Positions 51,563-61,438 of a DNA stretch of 64,000 bases are shown here, one piece after another. The notes under the pieces are model-generated. The model searched no databases. It was not told the origin of the DNA and saw nothing but the letters and a program-made list of their open reading frames with translations. Position numbers and translations under genes: made by a program. The stretch's first letter is position 1. Each line of letters starts with the position of its first letter. This DNA is from a bacterium (GTDB lineage: Bacteria; SZUA-182; DTGQ01). The DNA is taken from assembly GCA_040755755.1 (NCBI GenBank), contig JBFLZW010000041.1, positions 41,111 to 105,110 of the forward strand, given 5' to 3'.

Positions 51563-53836
51563 TTGTCGGATAGAATAATAAAATACGGCTTGATATTCCT
51601 GATTATTTACTGCCCGCTGGCCTTTGGGTCGGTGCACATTTTTTCTTTTACCCTGATGGAGATCGTGGTCCTTGGGCTCTGTCTGTGCTGGCTGATGCAG
51701 CAGCTCTTTCAGCGCAGGGTGATGAGGTCTGAATCCAGGGGAGGGGTGGTGTGCGGGGGCGGGAGAGAGCTTGCGGTACGCAAAAGTCCATTGAATTATT
51801 TTATTCTGTCATTCATCGGCCTGATCGTTATTCAATGCCTGCCCTGGCCTGCCTCGTGGGTGAAGATGGTTTCTCCGGGAACATACGGGCTTTACCGCCA
51901 GGCATGGGGGAAAGTGCCTGCTTTCATAACCCTGTCTATCTATCCTTACGGCTCGAAGATCGGTCTTTTTCAGGTCCTGGCCTATGCGGGAGCTTTTTTC
52001 CTGATCATCAACTGGGCGGACACAAAGGAGCGGATCAAGGCCCTGGCAGGCTCTTTTGTGCTGATCGGCTCCATCGAGGCAATCTATGGGCTCTTGATGT
52101 ACCTGGGAAAGTATCATCGGATTTTCTGGTATGAAAAGATCTGGTACCGCGACAGTGTCACCGGCACCTATATTAACCGCAATCACCTGGCAGGGTTACT
52201 GGAAATGGCCATACCGATTGCCTTTGGGCTTCTTGTGGCCATCTCCGGCGGCGGGGGAGAGCGGGAGAATCAAAGAAGGGGAAAAGGCGGCGGGCCGGGC
52301 GGGATCAGGGGCTTTCTGCTGTCTTTGAATATCGACGATCATGAGCAGGCCAGAAAAGTGCTGCTGATCTTTCTCATGTCCATCATGACCCTGGCCCTTA
52401 TGCTTTCCGGGTCCCGTGGCGGCATCCTTTCACTGGCAGCGGCCTTTATCGTTATGAGCACCCTCCTGTTTTTCCGGCGCAGGGGAAGGAAATATGCGCT
52501 GGCAGGACTGGCCATCGTGCTCATCGCTCTGGGATACGGGCTGATAACCGGCCTGAATACGACCATCAAACGGTTCGGGCAGATAAACGACGATGCTCAA
52601 ACGAGGCTCCGCTATGCCAGTACATCTCTGGATATTGTGAGGGATTTTCCTCTGCTTGGTACCGGCTGGGGGACCTTTGGAGAAGCCTACCGGAGATATC
52701 AGGGGCCAAAGGACAGTTATCTGGTGATCGACCACGCACACCATGACTGGGTGGAATTGGGTGCCGAGATGGGCTGTATAGGACTTGGGATGGTGATTCT
52801 TTCCCTCCTGTTCTGCCTGGGACATTTTCTCTCTCTCTGGAAAAACAGGAAAAACAGTGTCAGCCTCGGAATCGGCCTTGGCGGTATCGGGGCCATCCTT
52901 TCCCTGGCCCTCCACAGTTTTACCGATTTTAACCTGCACATCCCGGCCAATGCCCTGCTCTTTGGCATGGCAGCGGGAATCACGCTGAGTGCGCTCACCT
53001 GCAACCGCCACTCCAGGAGAGAGGAAAGCACGGCCCCGCAAGATCAGCAGCGGATACAGAGGAAATCGGATAAGATGAGCCTGCATCTTCCCGGCTGGCT
53101 TCGCTGGCCGCTTGCCGTGCTCGGCACAGCGGGTTTTAGTCTGGCGGCAGTACTGGTGTGGAAGCCCTATCAGGCTGAAAAGGTTTTGCCTACTCTGCCC
53201 GACAGTACCCTGGGAAAAAGCAAAGAACCTGCTCTGGAGGAAGTTTGTACAGCGATTTCCCGGGAACCCGGCAATGCAGAGTACTTCTACCGGCTGGCTT
53301 TACTTTTGGAACAGAGCGAGCAACAGGGGGGCCAGCAGCAGCATGAGCGGCAGCAGGATGAATATGATCGGGCACTGGTTGACAGGGTGTTTGCTCAGTT
53401 GAAGGATGATGCGGCAAAACGCGGGGAAACAGGGGATGACCCCATATTTCTGGCCTTACGGAAAGCCATCTTGTTGAATCCGGCAAACCCTCACTACCAT
53501 TTAAATATGGCCTGGCAGAAAGTCAGGCCCGAAAAGCTGATCGATGCGGACCAGCGTACCTTATCGTCCTTACTCGCTGAGGCCGAAGAGGGGTTTGGCC
53601 GGGCGGTGTATTTTATGCCGCAGTCGGCACAAATCAATCTTTCCGTAGGAAGCTACTGGCTCTGGAAGTCAAAAGTGGTGGAGGAGGAGACAGCCTATCT
53701 CCATGCTTTTGACCAGTTTGTCCGCTGCTTCCGGACAGCCTACAGGATCAACCCCGATTACAGGACGCAGATTCAGCAGATGGTCCGGCAATACTATCCG
53801 GTCGATGATATTCTGGCCAGAATTTTTTCGACGTGA
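51563..53836 (+). CDS. O-antigen ligase/polymerase-like membrane protein with C-terminal TPR-like domain
   Basis: A 757-residue protein. Residues about 5-500 contain 10-12 membrane helices and the PF04932 core, including YINRNHLAGLLEMAIPIAFG, SGSRGGILSLAAAF and GTGWGTFGEAYRRYQGPKDSYLVIDHAHHDWVELGAEMG, the large periplasmic loop with His residues. A soluble C-terminal part (about 550-757) has TPR-like helices (EYFYRLALLLEQ, FLALRKAILLNPANPHYHLNMAWQK). This architecture is known for EPS-type polymerases/ligases. It starts at TTG with GAGGT eight bases upstream. It is the second Wzy-like protein of the locus; one may polymerise and the other ligate, or two polymers may be made. Confidence 0.86.
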   Translation: MSDRIIKYGLIFLIIYCPLAFGSVHIFSFTLMEIVVLGLCLCWLMQQLFQRRVMRSESRGGVVCGGGRELAVRKSPLNYFILSFIGLIVIQCLPWPASWVKMVSPGTYGLYRQAWGKVPAFITLSIYPYGSKIGLFQVLAYAGAFFLIINWADTKERIKALAGSFVLIGSIEAIYGLLMYLGKYHRIFWYEKIWYRDSVTGTYINRNHLAGLLEMAIPIAFGLLVAISGGGGERENQRRGKGGGPGGIRGFLLSLNIDDHEQARKVLLIFLMSIMTLALMLSGSRGGILSLAAAFIVMSTLLFFRRRGRKYALAGLAIVLIALGYGLITGLNTTIKRFGQINDDAQTRLRYASTSLDIVRDFPLLGTGWGTFGEAYRRYQGPKDSYLVIDHAHHDWVELGAEMGCIGLGMVILSLLFCLGHFLSLWKNRKNSVSLGIGLGGIGAILSLALHSFTDFNLHIPANALLFGMAAGITLSALTCNRHSRREESTAPQDQQRIQRKSDKMSLHLPGWLRWPLAVLGTAGFSLAAVLVWKPYQAEKVLPTLPDSTLGKSKEPALEEVCTAISREPGNAEYFYRLALLLEQSEQQGGQQQHERQQDEYDRALVDRVFAQLKDDAAKRGETGDDPIFLALRKAILLNPANPHYHLNMAWQKVRPEKLIDADQRTLSSLLAEAEEGFGRAVYFMPQSAQINLSVGSYWLWKSKVVEEETAYLHAFDQFVRCFRTAYRINPDYRTQIQQMVRQYYPVDDILARIFST

Positions 53837-54116
53837 CAGGACAGGAATCGGTGTCTTCCGCCTGCTGGACATGGACACTCAGACCCGCGATTTCTTCCTC
53901 GCTGTGTCCCTCACAAGGCTCTTCCCTGCCGGAGGAAAGCAGGCTTATCGAAAGACCGCGCCGGTCCAGGATTAACAGCAGCGGCCAGAGGGCCATAGAG
54001 ATAAGCATACCGGGCACATCCAGTGAGTGATTCCGATAGAATTGACCGGGCTCCATGATGATGCAATTGATTCCGATTATCACGTACAGGATGGCAAGAG
54101 CAGCTATAATGTTCAT
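53748..54116 (-). CDS. Small putative membrane protein
   Basis: A 122-residue open frame I cannot assign to a family. The N-terminus (MNIIAALAILYVIIGINCII) and a second segment (PGMLISMALWPLLLILDRRG) look like two membrane helices; the rest is polar and ends with a stretch that overlaps, on the opposite strand, the last 89 bp of the O-antigen ligase-like gene. Support comes from a GAGAGG site seven bases before the ATG and a promoter match (TTGGCC-17-TATAAT) about 40 bases upstream. The C-terminal third may simply be read-through over the neighbour. Confidence 0.55.
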   Translation of the reverse strand: MNIIAALAILYVIIGINCIIMEPGQFYRNHSLDVPGMLISMALWPLLLILDRRGLSISLLSSGREEPCEGHSEEEIAGLSVHVQQAEDTDSCPVTSKKFWPEYHRPDSIAGPSAESASCNRG

Positions 54117-54427
54117 GGTATGCCTCTCAGATGGTGTTTTTATTATGATTGAGTTTACTTTTTATTATACAGCTTTTTGGGAATCCGGCCAAATAAATTT
54201 TTCACTCTTTTATGAAAAACCGCCTTCTCTTGTTGATCGTTCAATCGGGTAAAATGCAAAATCAGTACCAGCCAGGCTATTGAACAGAGTGAATATGTTC
54301 AGAGCCTGGGAGGTGGCAGAATACAGGGCTTCCCCCGGCAATCCCCCGATTCCCTCAACCTTCGCCCGGAAGCAGGGCATGACTCTTCCGGGGTCAGAAA
54401 TTGAGCACGCTGATGCCCAGGACGTGC
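54117..54427. other. Intergenic region between the small membrane protein and ftsH
   Basis: About 310 bp. It contains an AT-rich promoter-like part at 54164-54192 on the minus strand and no gene that I can support; the ftsH end lies at its right border. Confidence 0.5.
54164..54192 (-). promoter_or_regulatory. Predicted promoter for the small membrane protein gene
   Basis: On the minus strand TTGGCC (54192-54187) and a perfect TATAAT (54169-54164) with a 17-bp spacer, giving a leader of about 40 bases. Confidence 0.4.
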
Positions 54428-56398
54428 TCAAACGCTGCCGGAAGCCAAACCGGGCACTGCCGTGGTGCTCCGCTTCCCGTCGTCTGTTTCCTGCGGCTCT
54501 CTTTCAGCTTCAGCTATCAACGCTTGTATTTCCGCCTCACTGAGGACTTCCCGCTCGATCAGTAATCCGGCCAGTCTATCGAGTGTCCGGCGGTTTTCCC
54601 TGAGAATGCTCTCTGCCTGCCGCAAGGCGGCTTGCAGCAGGGCCTGTACTTCCTGATCGATAATTACCGCTGTGCGCTCACTGTAGTCCTTTTCCTGAGC
54701 AATCTCCTTGCCGAGAAACACATGCCCTTCCCCGTGCCGGAACGCTACCGGCCCCAGCCGCTCACTCATTCCCCAATGGCAGATCATGCGCCGGGCAAGC
54801 TGTGTGGCCTGCTTGAGGTCATTTTCTGCACCGGAGGTAACATCATTGAACACCAGCTTTTCAGCAGCCCTGCCCCCCAGGTTGATCACCAGCCGGTGCA
54901 GTAAATAGGATTGAAAATAGTTGTGCTGGTCCTCCTTGGGAAGCTGTTCGGTAACACCCAGCGAACGTCCCCGGGGAATGATGGTAACTTTATGGATGGG
55001 GTCCGAATCAGGGAAGGACTTGGCCACCAGGGTGTGCCCGGCCTCGTGGTAGGCGACAATCCTTTTTTCCTCTTCGTTGAGCAGATCCTCCCGCAAGCCC
55101 CCCAGAATAACCTTATCCTTGGCCTTTTCCAGATCTTCCATATATACCTGGTCCTTGTTCTGCCGGGCGGCATCTATGGCTGCCTCATTGACCATGTTCT
55201 CCAGATCCGCTCCCGAAAATCCGGGTGTCCCCTGGGCCAGAAGCTCCAGATTGACATCGGGAGCAAGCCGCACCTTTCGCGTGTGGACCTTTAGAATCTG
55301 CAATCTGCCTTCCCGGTGGGGCCGTTCGATAACCACCTGGCGATCGAACCTTCCCGGCCTGATCAGAGCAGGATCAAGAACATCCGGACGATTGGTGGCT
55401 GCAATAACCACCACCGAGTGATGCTCACCAAATCCATCCATCTCGGCCAGAATTTGATTCAGGGTCTGTTCCCGCTCATCCTGGCCGCCTCCCAGCCCCG
55501 CCCCCCGATATCGTCCTACCGAATCGATTTCATCAATGAACACAATGCTCGGAGCATTTTTCTTGGCCTTTCCGAATAAGTCCCTCACCCGCGATGCCCC
55601 GACTCCCACAAACATTTCAATGAACTGCGAGCCGGAAATGGAGTAAAAAGGAACATCGGCCTCTCCGGCCACAGCGCGGGCCATCAGGGTTTTCCCTGTC
55701 CCCGGCGGCCCCATCAAAAGCACCCCGCGCGGGATTTTCCCCCCTAACCGCTCATACCTTTTCGGCTCTTTCAAATAGGATACAATATCCATCAGCTCCT
55801 GCTTGGCATGGGTCAGGCCCGCCACATCGTTGAAGGTAATATTGCTCTTGGTCTTCTTATACAGACTGGCACCCGATTTGTTGAATCTGTTGAACAGGGC
55901 AGTCTGGCTGCTGTTCAGTTTCTTGCTGGTGTACCAGAAGAATCCGAGGATCAGAAACCAGGGCACGACAAAAATCATCAGGCTTAAAATCCATTCATTT
56001 CCCTTGTCTGTCCGGACCGTTGCTCCAGCCTTGATCAGCTCCCGCATCAGGTCCTGATCACCGAATTTTGGAATCCGGGTCGAAAAATACCGGAATCCCT
56101 TCTCATCGTCCACAGGCGGAGCTTTGGACAGGAAGATCGCCTGAAAAAACTCCCCGGTGATTATTTCATTCCGGGTTATAACCTCCTTAACGTTTCTTCT
56201 CGCCAGTTCCTCCTTGAATTCGCTGTAGGGGATTTCAAGATATTCCTTTTTCTGGCTTCCAAAGAGAAAAAGCTCATAGAAGATTATGGTTAATATGAAA
56301 ATTACCAGAAGATGCTTCCAGATTCCTCCCCCTGGAGAGGATTTTCCTTTCTCGGGATCTTCCGGCTCATCGTTCCATCGGTCGTTTTCTGCTCTCAT
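54428..56398 (-). CDS. ftsH: ATP-dependent zinc metalloprotease FtsH
   Basis: Membrane-bound AAA+ protease that removes misassembled membrane and short-lived cytosolic proteins. From the chosen ATG it has 656 residues, near the usual length: a first membrane helix (about 28-46), a periplasmic part, a second helix (about 150-170), the AAA domain with Walker A GPPGTGKT (about 230), [10 protein letters not shown] and the [21 protein letters not shown], then HEAGH (about 451-455) with the zinc-binding histidines. The open frame continues to 56641, but the extra residues are Lys/His/Arg-rich text from a CACAGAG-type repeat. The ATG at 56398 has AGGAGAG correctly spaced and the next residues ([18 protein letters not shown]) fit. 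The activity is general quality control and is not tied to its neighbours. Confidence 0.96.
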   Translation of the reverse strand: MRAENDRWNDEPEDPEKGKSSPGGGIWKHLLVIFILTIIFYELFLFGSQKKEYLEIPYSEFKEELARRNVKEVITRNEIITGEFFQAIFLSKAPPVDDEKGFRYFSTRIPKFGDQDLMRELIKAGATVRTDKGNEWILSLMIFVVPWFLILGFFWYTSKKLNSSQTALFNRFNKSGASLYKKTKSNITFNDVAGLTHAKQELMDIVSYLKEPKRYERLGGKIPRGVLLMGPPGTGKTLMARAVAGEADVPFYSISGSQFIEMFVGVGASRVRDLFGKAKKNAPSIVFIDEIDSVGRYRGAGLGGGQDEREQTLNQILAEMDGFGEHHSVVVIAATNRPDVLDPALIRPGRFDRQVVIERPHREGRLQILKVHTRKVRLAPDVNLELLAQGTPGFSGADLENMVNEAAIDAARQNKDQVYMEDLEKAKDKVILGGLREDLLNEEEKRIVAYHEAGHTLVAKSFPDSDPIHKVTIIPRGRSLGVTEQLPKEDQHNYFQSYLLHRLVINLGGRAAEKLVFNDVTSGAENDLKQATQLARRMICHWGMSERLGPVAFRHGEGHVFLGKEIAQEKDYSERTAVIIDQEVQALLQAALRQAESILRENRRTLDRLAGLLIEREVLSEAEIQALIAEAEREPQETDDGKRSTTAVPGLASGSV

Positions 56399-56402
56399 GG
56401 AC

Positions 56403-56462
56403 TCTCTCCTGTGTACCTTGTGTCTGCTGTGTCTCTTGTGTTTCTTGTGTTTCTTGCGTCTC
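56403..56462 (-). repeat. CACAGAG-type dispersed repeat (family B), copy 5, divergent
   Basis: On the minus strand: AGAAACACAAGAAACACAAG followed by AGACACAGCAGACACAAGGTACACAGG, directly upstream of the ftsH ribosome site. It is related to the other copies by the ACACA(G/A)(G/A)AG rhythm and a GTACACAG element also found in copy 1. Confidence 0.55.
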
Positions 56463-56709
56463 CTGCTCCCTTTTGATTGTGCATAGCTTAAACTCGGTTG
56501 ATTTGGATTCCTGCTTGCATTCCTCCCTGTATTCCTGCTTTCACTTTTCGTCCCTATCTGGATATTTCGAGTATATTTCAAAAAATGATGTGAAAGATTC
56601 TCTTGTCTGGAAAAGGGCTCAGAATATCTGGCTAAAGTCACACTATCGGCCCTCTTATCAGTTCAACTATACTAAAATATACTAGAGGGAATTAACTTGC
56701 TATCATACC

Positions 56710-56737
56710 TTGCAAAGAGTTATTCTATAATTATAAT
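56710..56737 (+). promoter_or_regulatory. Possible promoter of the cas operon
   Basis: TTGCAA (56710-56715) and TATAAT (56732-56737) with a 16-bp spacer, about 110 bp before the cas3 start. A second overlapping TATAAT (56726-56731) has no matching -35. Confidence 0.35.
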
Positions 56738-56846
56738 TGATAATCTGCTTTTGTGCCTTGCCACATGATAATATACAAAAGAGTATATACTTCCTTGAAG
56801 GTATCAAATAAATCAGTCATGAGTTTGACAGAAAACGGAGAACATA

Positions 56847-59447
56847 ATGAGTACTTCATCGAATATTATGAGTTACTGGGATTACTGGGGTAAGGCCCGA
56901 CCTTCAGAGGGGAGTGGCCCGACCTTTCACTTATTGCCATATCATTCTTTGGACGTAGCTGCGGTAGCTGCCCACTGGCTGAAAGCGGATGAAGCCCTGA
57001 TGCGCTCTTTTCTTCGCAGTGGCGATGGTATTGAAGAGCATATACTCAAGGCATGGGTATTGTTTTTTGTTGCGCTCCATGACTTGGGTAAGTTTGACAT
57101 ACGGTTTCAGCTTAAGGCACGAGATGTTGCACTTAACCTCAATCCGCTATTTTCTGAAGCCGACGCTTCTGAGGCGAAAGATTTTGACCATGGATCAGCA
57201 GGATTGAATTGGTTTATCAGAGAATTGCCTGACCTTGGATTCGATGGCGAGGTTATTGAAGCCCTGCAGTATTGGATGATAGCCGTTTTCGGGCATCACG
57301 GAAGAGGTTTGTATACAGGAAAAATTTCTCGACCAGGAGCCGATGATGCGGTAATTGAACATAATCGGCAAGCCCGGCGTGAGTGGAGTGAGATGCTTCG
57401 CAAGCTCTTCCTTACACCTGGAGGCATCCAGCGAGGGGATGTTCCGCCTGTTATTCCTCTTGTTCCTGAGCGCTTGGCTGGGTTCTGCTCTGTTTGTGAT
57501 TGGCTGGGGTCGAATACTGATTTTTTCCCTTATGAAGATAAGCCGGACCAGGACTTAAATGAGTATTTCCTGAACCGTCAAACGCTGGCTGAAAAGGCGC
57601 TGTATGCCAGTGGTATGTTAAGAAGCCCCTGCCGGACAGGCGGCATGAATAGGCTATTCCCTGAACTTACAGCGAGAGGTATCCAGTCCCTTGCGGATGA
57701 ATGGCCCAAAGAGCCTGGACTGACCCTCATTGAAGCCCCTACCGGATCGGGAAAAACCGAAGCTGCACTTGCCTATGCTTCAAGGCTCTTAGCCGCAGGA
57801 TTGGCTGACAGTATCATATTTGCCCTGCCTACCCAGGCCACCGCCAATGCCATGTTGTCAAGGCTTGAAAAAGTCGCTGGGAAGCTTTTCCCTGGAGGTG
57901 GGAATGTAGTTCTGGCACACGGGCAAGCCAGATTCAACCGCGACTTTATTCAGTTGAAAGATAGAGCCTATGGAACATCTGTCCAAGGTGGGGAAGAAGC
58001 TTTCGCCCAATGTGCCAAGTGGTTAGCCGCCAGCCGCAAAAGAGTATTTTTAGGACAGGTTGGAGTTTGTACGATCGATCAGGTGCTTTTGTCTGTTTTA
58101 CCCATTCGCCATCACTTTATCAGAGCATTCGGGGTCCGCAAGAGTGTCCTGATCATTGATGAAATTCATGCCTATGACAGCTATATGAATGGCCTTTTGG
58201 ACATTGTTTTAAAAGCACAGCGTATGGCGGGTGGTTCTGCCATTTTACTATCCGCCACTTTGCCGTCCAGACGCAGGGAACAACTCTTTGCAGTCTGGGG
58301 TGTGCAGAGCAATGAATCAGAAAAGGGAAATGCCTATCCATTAGTCAGTCATGCTGGAAATAGCGGGCAAAGCGGACAGAGTGGGCAAAGTATATGGGAG
58401 TCTCCTGAGCTTCTGGAAGAGTACAAGGTGGAAGTCTTGTGCGAGAAATCTGAGGAAATGCTGCCACAGCAGTCTTTGCTTGATGAAATTGTCCATGCAG
58501 CCAGATCAGGGGCGAGAGTAGTCGTTATCTGCAATCTGGTGGCCGAGGCGCAAAAGCTGGCTCGAAGGCTCAGGGAAATTTCTGGTATCGGAGTAGACTT
58601 GTTTCACTCCCGCTTTCGTTTTTGTGATCGGCAGAGAATCGAAGCACAGGTTTTATCAGGCTATGGGAAAGAGCGAAAAAATAACGAGGGGCGCATTCTG
58701 ATAGCGACGCAGGTAGTGGAGCAAAGTCTGGATCTTGATTTTGATTGGATGATCACTCAACTTTGTCCTGTGGATTTGCTCTTTCAGCGTCTTGGCAGGT
58801 TACACCGCCATTCCCGGCAGCGCCCTGCCGGTTTTGAACCGGCCCGCTGCATTGTCCTGGTTCCAATCGGAGAGGATTACGGCAGACATACGGCAATCTA
58901 TGGAGACATCCAGGTCCTTTGGCGTACTCAGAAACTCCTGGAGCGCTCCCCAATAATATCTTTCCCTGGCGCTTATCGCGAATGGATTGAGGCAGTTTAT
59001 GGTGATGAGAGCTGGCCACAGGAGCCTGAATATATTACTATGGCGCATCAAACCTTTATGGATAGCGAAGACGCAAAAAGGTTTTGCGCTCTGAACCTGG
59101 GCAGAGCGGATGCCAATCTGCTTGCTGATACTGACGGCAATGTGGCTGCTCTTACCCGCGATGGGGAAATGAGTCTGAGTGTCATACCGGTGGTGATGAA
59201 GAAAGGAAGACACTGCTTCCTTGACGGTACTGCGCTGGACAGCATTGATGAGCGGGAAGTCGACGAGGCTCTGAATCTGCAAGCCATTCCTGCCCCTCAC
59301 TCATGGCGGTATTCCCTGCCAGAGAGTGAGGATGGGTTGTATTATTTGCCTATGGAATCAGACTCACATGGCGGATGGATATCCAGAATAAAAAAATCCA
59401 CGTTTACTTATCATCCGGATTTCGGATTAGAAAGAGGTGAACTATGA
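56847..59447 (+). CDS. cas3: Type I-E CRISPR-associated helicase-nuclease Cas3
   Basis: Effector nuclease-helicase recruited by Cascade to degrade target DNA. It has 866 residues. The N-terminal HD nuclease has H33 (PYHSLDVA), H78-D79 (ALHDLGKF), DHGSAG and FGHHGRG. The SF2 helicase has Walker A TGSGKT (299-304), DEIH (438-441), the LLSATLPS motif III and QRLGRLHRH motif VI. A small Gly/Gln/Ser repeat (GNSGQSGQSGQS) sits near residue 507. The nuclease and helicase are fused in one chain, as usual. GGAG precedes the ATG; the stop overlaps cse1 by 4 bp. It is the first gene of the operon, likely driven from 56710-56737. Confidence 0.97.
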   Translation: MSTSSNIMSYWDYWGKARPSEGSGPTFHLLPYHSLDVAAVAAHWLKADEALMRSFLRSGDGIEEHILKAWVLFFVALHDLGKFDIRFQLKARDVALNLNPLFSEADASEAKDFDHGSAGLNWFIRELPDLGFDGEVIEALQYWMIAVFGHHGRGLYTGKISRPGADDAVIEHNRQARREWSEMLRKLFLTPGGIQRGDVPPVIPLVPERLAGFCSVCDWLGSNTDFFPYEDKPDQDLNEYFLNRQTLAEKALYASGMLRSPCRTGGMNRLFPELTARGIQSLADEWPKEPGLTLIEAPTGSGKTEAALAYASRLLAAGLADSIIFALPTQATANAMLSRLEKVAGKLFPGGGNVVLAHGQARFNRDFIQLKDRAYGTSVQGGEEAFAQCAKWLAASRKRVFLGQVGVCTIDQVLLSVLPIRHHFIRAFGVRKSVLIIDEIHAYDSYMNGLLDIVLKAQRMAGGSAILLSATLPSRRREQLFAVWGVQSNESEKGNAYPLVSHAGNSGQSGQSGQSIWESPELLEEYKVEVLCEKSEEMLPQQSLLDEIVHAARSGARVVVICNLVAEAQKLARRLREISGIGVDLFHSRFRFCDRQRIEAQVLSGYGKERKNNEGRILIATQVVEQSLDLDFDWMITQLCPVDLLFQRLGRLHRHSRQRPAGFEPARCIVLVPIGEDYGRHTAIYGDIQVLWRTQKLLERSPIISFPGAYREWIEAVYGDESWPQEPEYITMAHQTFMDSEDAKRFCALNLGRADANLLADTDGNVAALTRDGEMSLSVIPVVMKKGRHCFLDGTALDSIDEREVDEALNLQAIPAPHSWRYSLPESEDGLYYLPMESDSHGGWISRIKKSTFTYHPDFGLERGEL

Positions 59448-60916
59448 ATCTACTCATTGACCCATGGATACCGGTACTTCATCAAGGCCGGTTTCAGCAC
59501 GTCACCCTGAAAGATGTGCTGTGCCAGGATGCTGATTGGCAACTGTGCTCTTTCAGGGATGATATGGAATTGGCTGCGCTGCAGCTTGTAATTTGCCTTG
59601 TTCAGGTGATTTTCCCGCCGGATAGCCATAAGGAAGTTCGCCAGCGGCTGGCAACCCCAATGGATGAGGAGGAGTTTTCCTTAAGGGTATCCAAATACCT
59701 CGACATGTTTGTTTTGGATCACCCAAAACATCCTTTTATGCAAACACGCGGAGTCAAAGCCAAGGAATCTACACCCATGCAAAAGCTTTTTATCGGTTAC
59801 GATCGCTCATTTTTTAATGATCCCGATGAGATTTCCCGTGCCTGCCCTGCCTGTGTGGCTGTTGCACTCTTCAATCAGGCCAGTAACTGCCCAAGTTTTG
59901 GAGGTGGATTCAAAGGGAGTCTGCGCGGAAGCGCTCCGCTAACCACCCTGGTGTATGGTGAAAGCCTGCGTTCAACTATATGGCGAAACATCCTGAGTCG
60001 AAATACCGGGGATCAGCAGTCGATGTCCTCTCTTGATGGCAATAACCAGCCAGGGTGGGTGGATCAGATAAAGAGTCAGGAAGTCATTTATCCCCATAAA
60101 ATAGGGTTGTTGAGAGGACTTTTCTGGCAGCCTGCACATGTAGAGGTGGAATGGCAAAATAGCAAGAGCCAGTGCCAAGCCTGCAACCAGGTCACGCATA
60201 AGCTGGCCATAGGGTTTAAAAAGGAAAAATTTAAATATGAAATTCAAGGCATATGGCTTCACCCCCACAGCCCCAGAGAGTGGAAGCTGGCCAAAGGCAC
60301 ACGAGAGGAAAAATATGCATCCTTTACCACTACAGCCCCGGCATGGACCCAGCTTAACACTTTCTTAACAGAGAGAGAAATTGGATCTGCAAAGGCAGGC
60401 CAACCTGCAAAGGCAGGTTATGTTCCATCGGCAGTGGTCAGTCAATTTCGGAAGGTATTTTTTGGTGAAGAGATCAATCTCATTGTTGGCGGCTACCGGG
60501 TAAATCAGGCATCTGTTCTGCAGCGGCGGCATGAGATGTTCAACTTGCCTGCAGGCTGGACTGAAAACATGGACAAGGTGGAGGAGTTGATTGCTTTGGG
60601 CCTTAAGGTTAAGGATGAACTGAGAAAAAAACTCTTCGGCTTTGCCAAAAAGGTCCATGTACCTGGTCTTCCATCCCAGGCTGAAGAGCGTTTTTATCAA
60701 AGTTCTGAACCCCTCATTCACAAGACCCTGCGCACCATGAAGTGGCAGGAAGGGGAAAGGATCAAAGCAGATTTACTGGAACAGTTGAGCTCTCTGGCCA
60801 GGCAGATTTTCGAAGAGGTAACTCAATCCTACCGCCACGATCCGAAAATGATCAGAGCATTTGCCCTGAGCCGCCGAAGCCTTAACAGCGCTTTGAACAA
60901 ATTATCCATCAGCTAA
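59444..60916 (+). CDS. casA: Cascade large subunit Cse1 (Cas8e)
   Basis: Recognises the PAM and starts target unwinding in Cascade, and recruits Cas3. It has 490 residues, close to E. coli Cse1. The N-terminus NLLIDPWIPVLHQGR and the block HPKHPFMQTRGVK are characteristic. Two CxxC pairs, C134/C137 and C244/C247, could form the zinc site known in Cse1. The C-terminal four-helix bundle is covered by residues about 370-490. It overlaps cas3 by 4 bp (ATGA). Confidence 0.94.
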   Translation: MNLLIDPWIPVLHQGRFQHVTLKDVLCQDADWQLCSFRDDMELAALQLVICLVQVIFPPDSHKEVRQRLATPMDEEEFSLRVSKYLDMFVLDHPKHPFMQTRGVKAKESTPMQKLFIGYDRSFFNDPDEISRACPACVAVALFNQASNCPSFGGGFKGSLRGSAPLTTLVYGESLRSTIWRNILSRNTGDQQSMSSLDGNNQPGWVDQIKSQEVIYPHKIGLLRGLFWQPAHVEVEWQNSKSQCQACNQVTHKLAIGFKKEKFKYEIQGIWLHPHSPREWKLAKGTREEKYASFTTTAPAWTQLNTFLTEREIGSAKAGQPAKAGYVPSAVVSQFRKVFFGEEINLIVGGYRVNQASVLQRRHEMFNLPAGWTENMDKVEELIALGLKVKDELRKKLFGFAKKVHVPGLPSQAEERFYQSSEPLIHKTLRTMKWQEGERIKADLLEQLSSLARQIFEEVTQSYRHDPKMIRAFALSRRSLNSALNKLSIS

Positions 60917-60930
60917 AGAAAGGGTTGCCT

Positions 60931-61407
60931 ATGAGTGAACAGGCTTTAACAACCAAGGATCAAACTAATTTTGTTGAGTTTAACTTTGCTGAGCTGAAAA
61001 CCCGCTTCGACAGTGCCTTGAGCAATGGTCAGCGTGCCGAAATTCGCAGAGTGCGTGATCCTGATGAACTGGATTGGCTGCCTTCCTTCTATCGCCTGCT
61101 GCCGACAGGAGCACATGCGGACAGGCAGTGGCGACGCATCATCTTTCTGCTGCCATTTGCCAGGCAGACCGACGGTGCCGCCAGTCTGGGCGCACAACTG
61201 GCTAAGGCCAAGGTAAGTGAGGCGCGTCTATTTCAAATTATCAGGTCCAATTATCCCAATGATTTTCTTTACCTGCGGCGAATCCTGCAACAGGTCCAGC
61301 CCTCTCTCGATTGGCAGCAGTTTGGGAAGATGCTTTATTATTGGGGGGACAACACCAAGCGGCATATTCTTGAGGATTATTTTCTAGCAGCCAAACCTGA
61401 AAAATAA
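60931..61407 (+). CDS. casB: Cascade small subunit Cse2 (Cas11e)
   Basis: Helical subunit stabilising the R-loop in Cascade, about 158 residues. Landmarks are ALSNGQRAEIRRVRDPDEL, FYRLLP and a C-terminal WDDNTKRHILEDYFLA-like segment (here WGDNTKRHILEDYF). The frame opens at a TTG (60925) but the ATG at 60931 with AAAGGG upstream is more likely. It is placed 14 bp after cse1. Confidence 0.93.
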   Translation: MSEQALTTKDQTNFVEFNFAELKTRFDSALSNGQRAEIRRVRDPDELDWLPSFYRLLPTGAHADRQWRRIIFLLPFARQTDGAASLGAQLAKAKVSEARLFQIIRSNYPNDFLYLRRILQQVQPSLDWQQFGKMLYYWGDNTKRHILEDYFLAAKPEK

Positions 61408-61438
61408 TGAGAAAAACAATTGACTTGAGGAGAGAAAG

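Larger units (their letters stand above)
56399..56846. other. Divergent intergenic region between ftsH and cas3
   Basis: It contains the family B-like repeat next to ftsH (56403-56462) and an AT-rich part from about 56670 with a promoter-like pair for the cas operon (56710-56737). No CRISPR repeat-spacer units or other gene are seen. Confidence 0.55.

Noticed and set aside
56399-56641. N-terminal extension of FtsH by 81 residues
   Set aside because: The extension is Lys/Arg/His-rich translation of a repeat (RRRKKHKKHKRHSRHK); the ATG at 56398 has a proper ribosome site.
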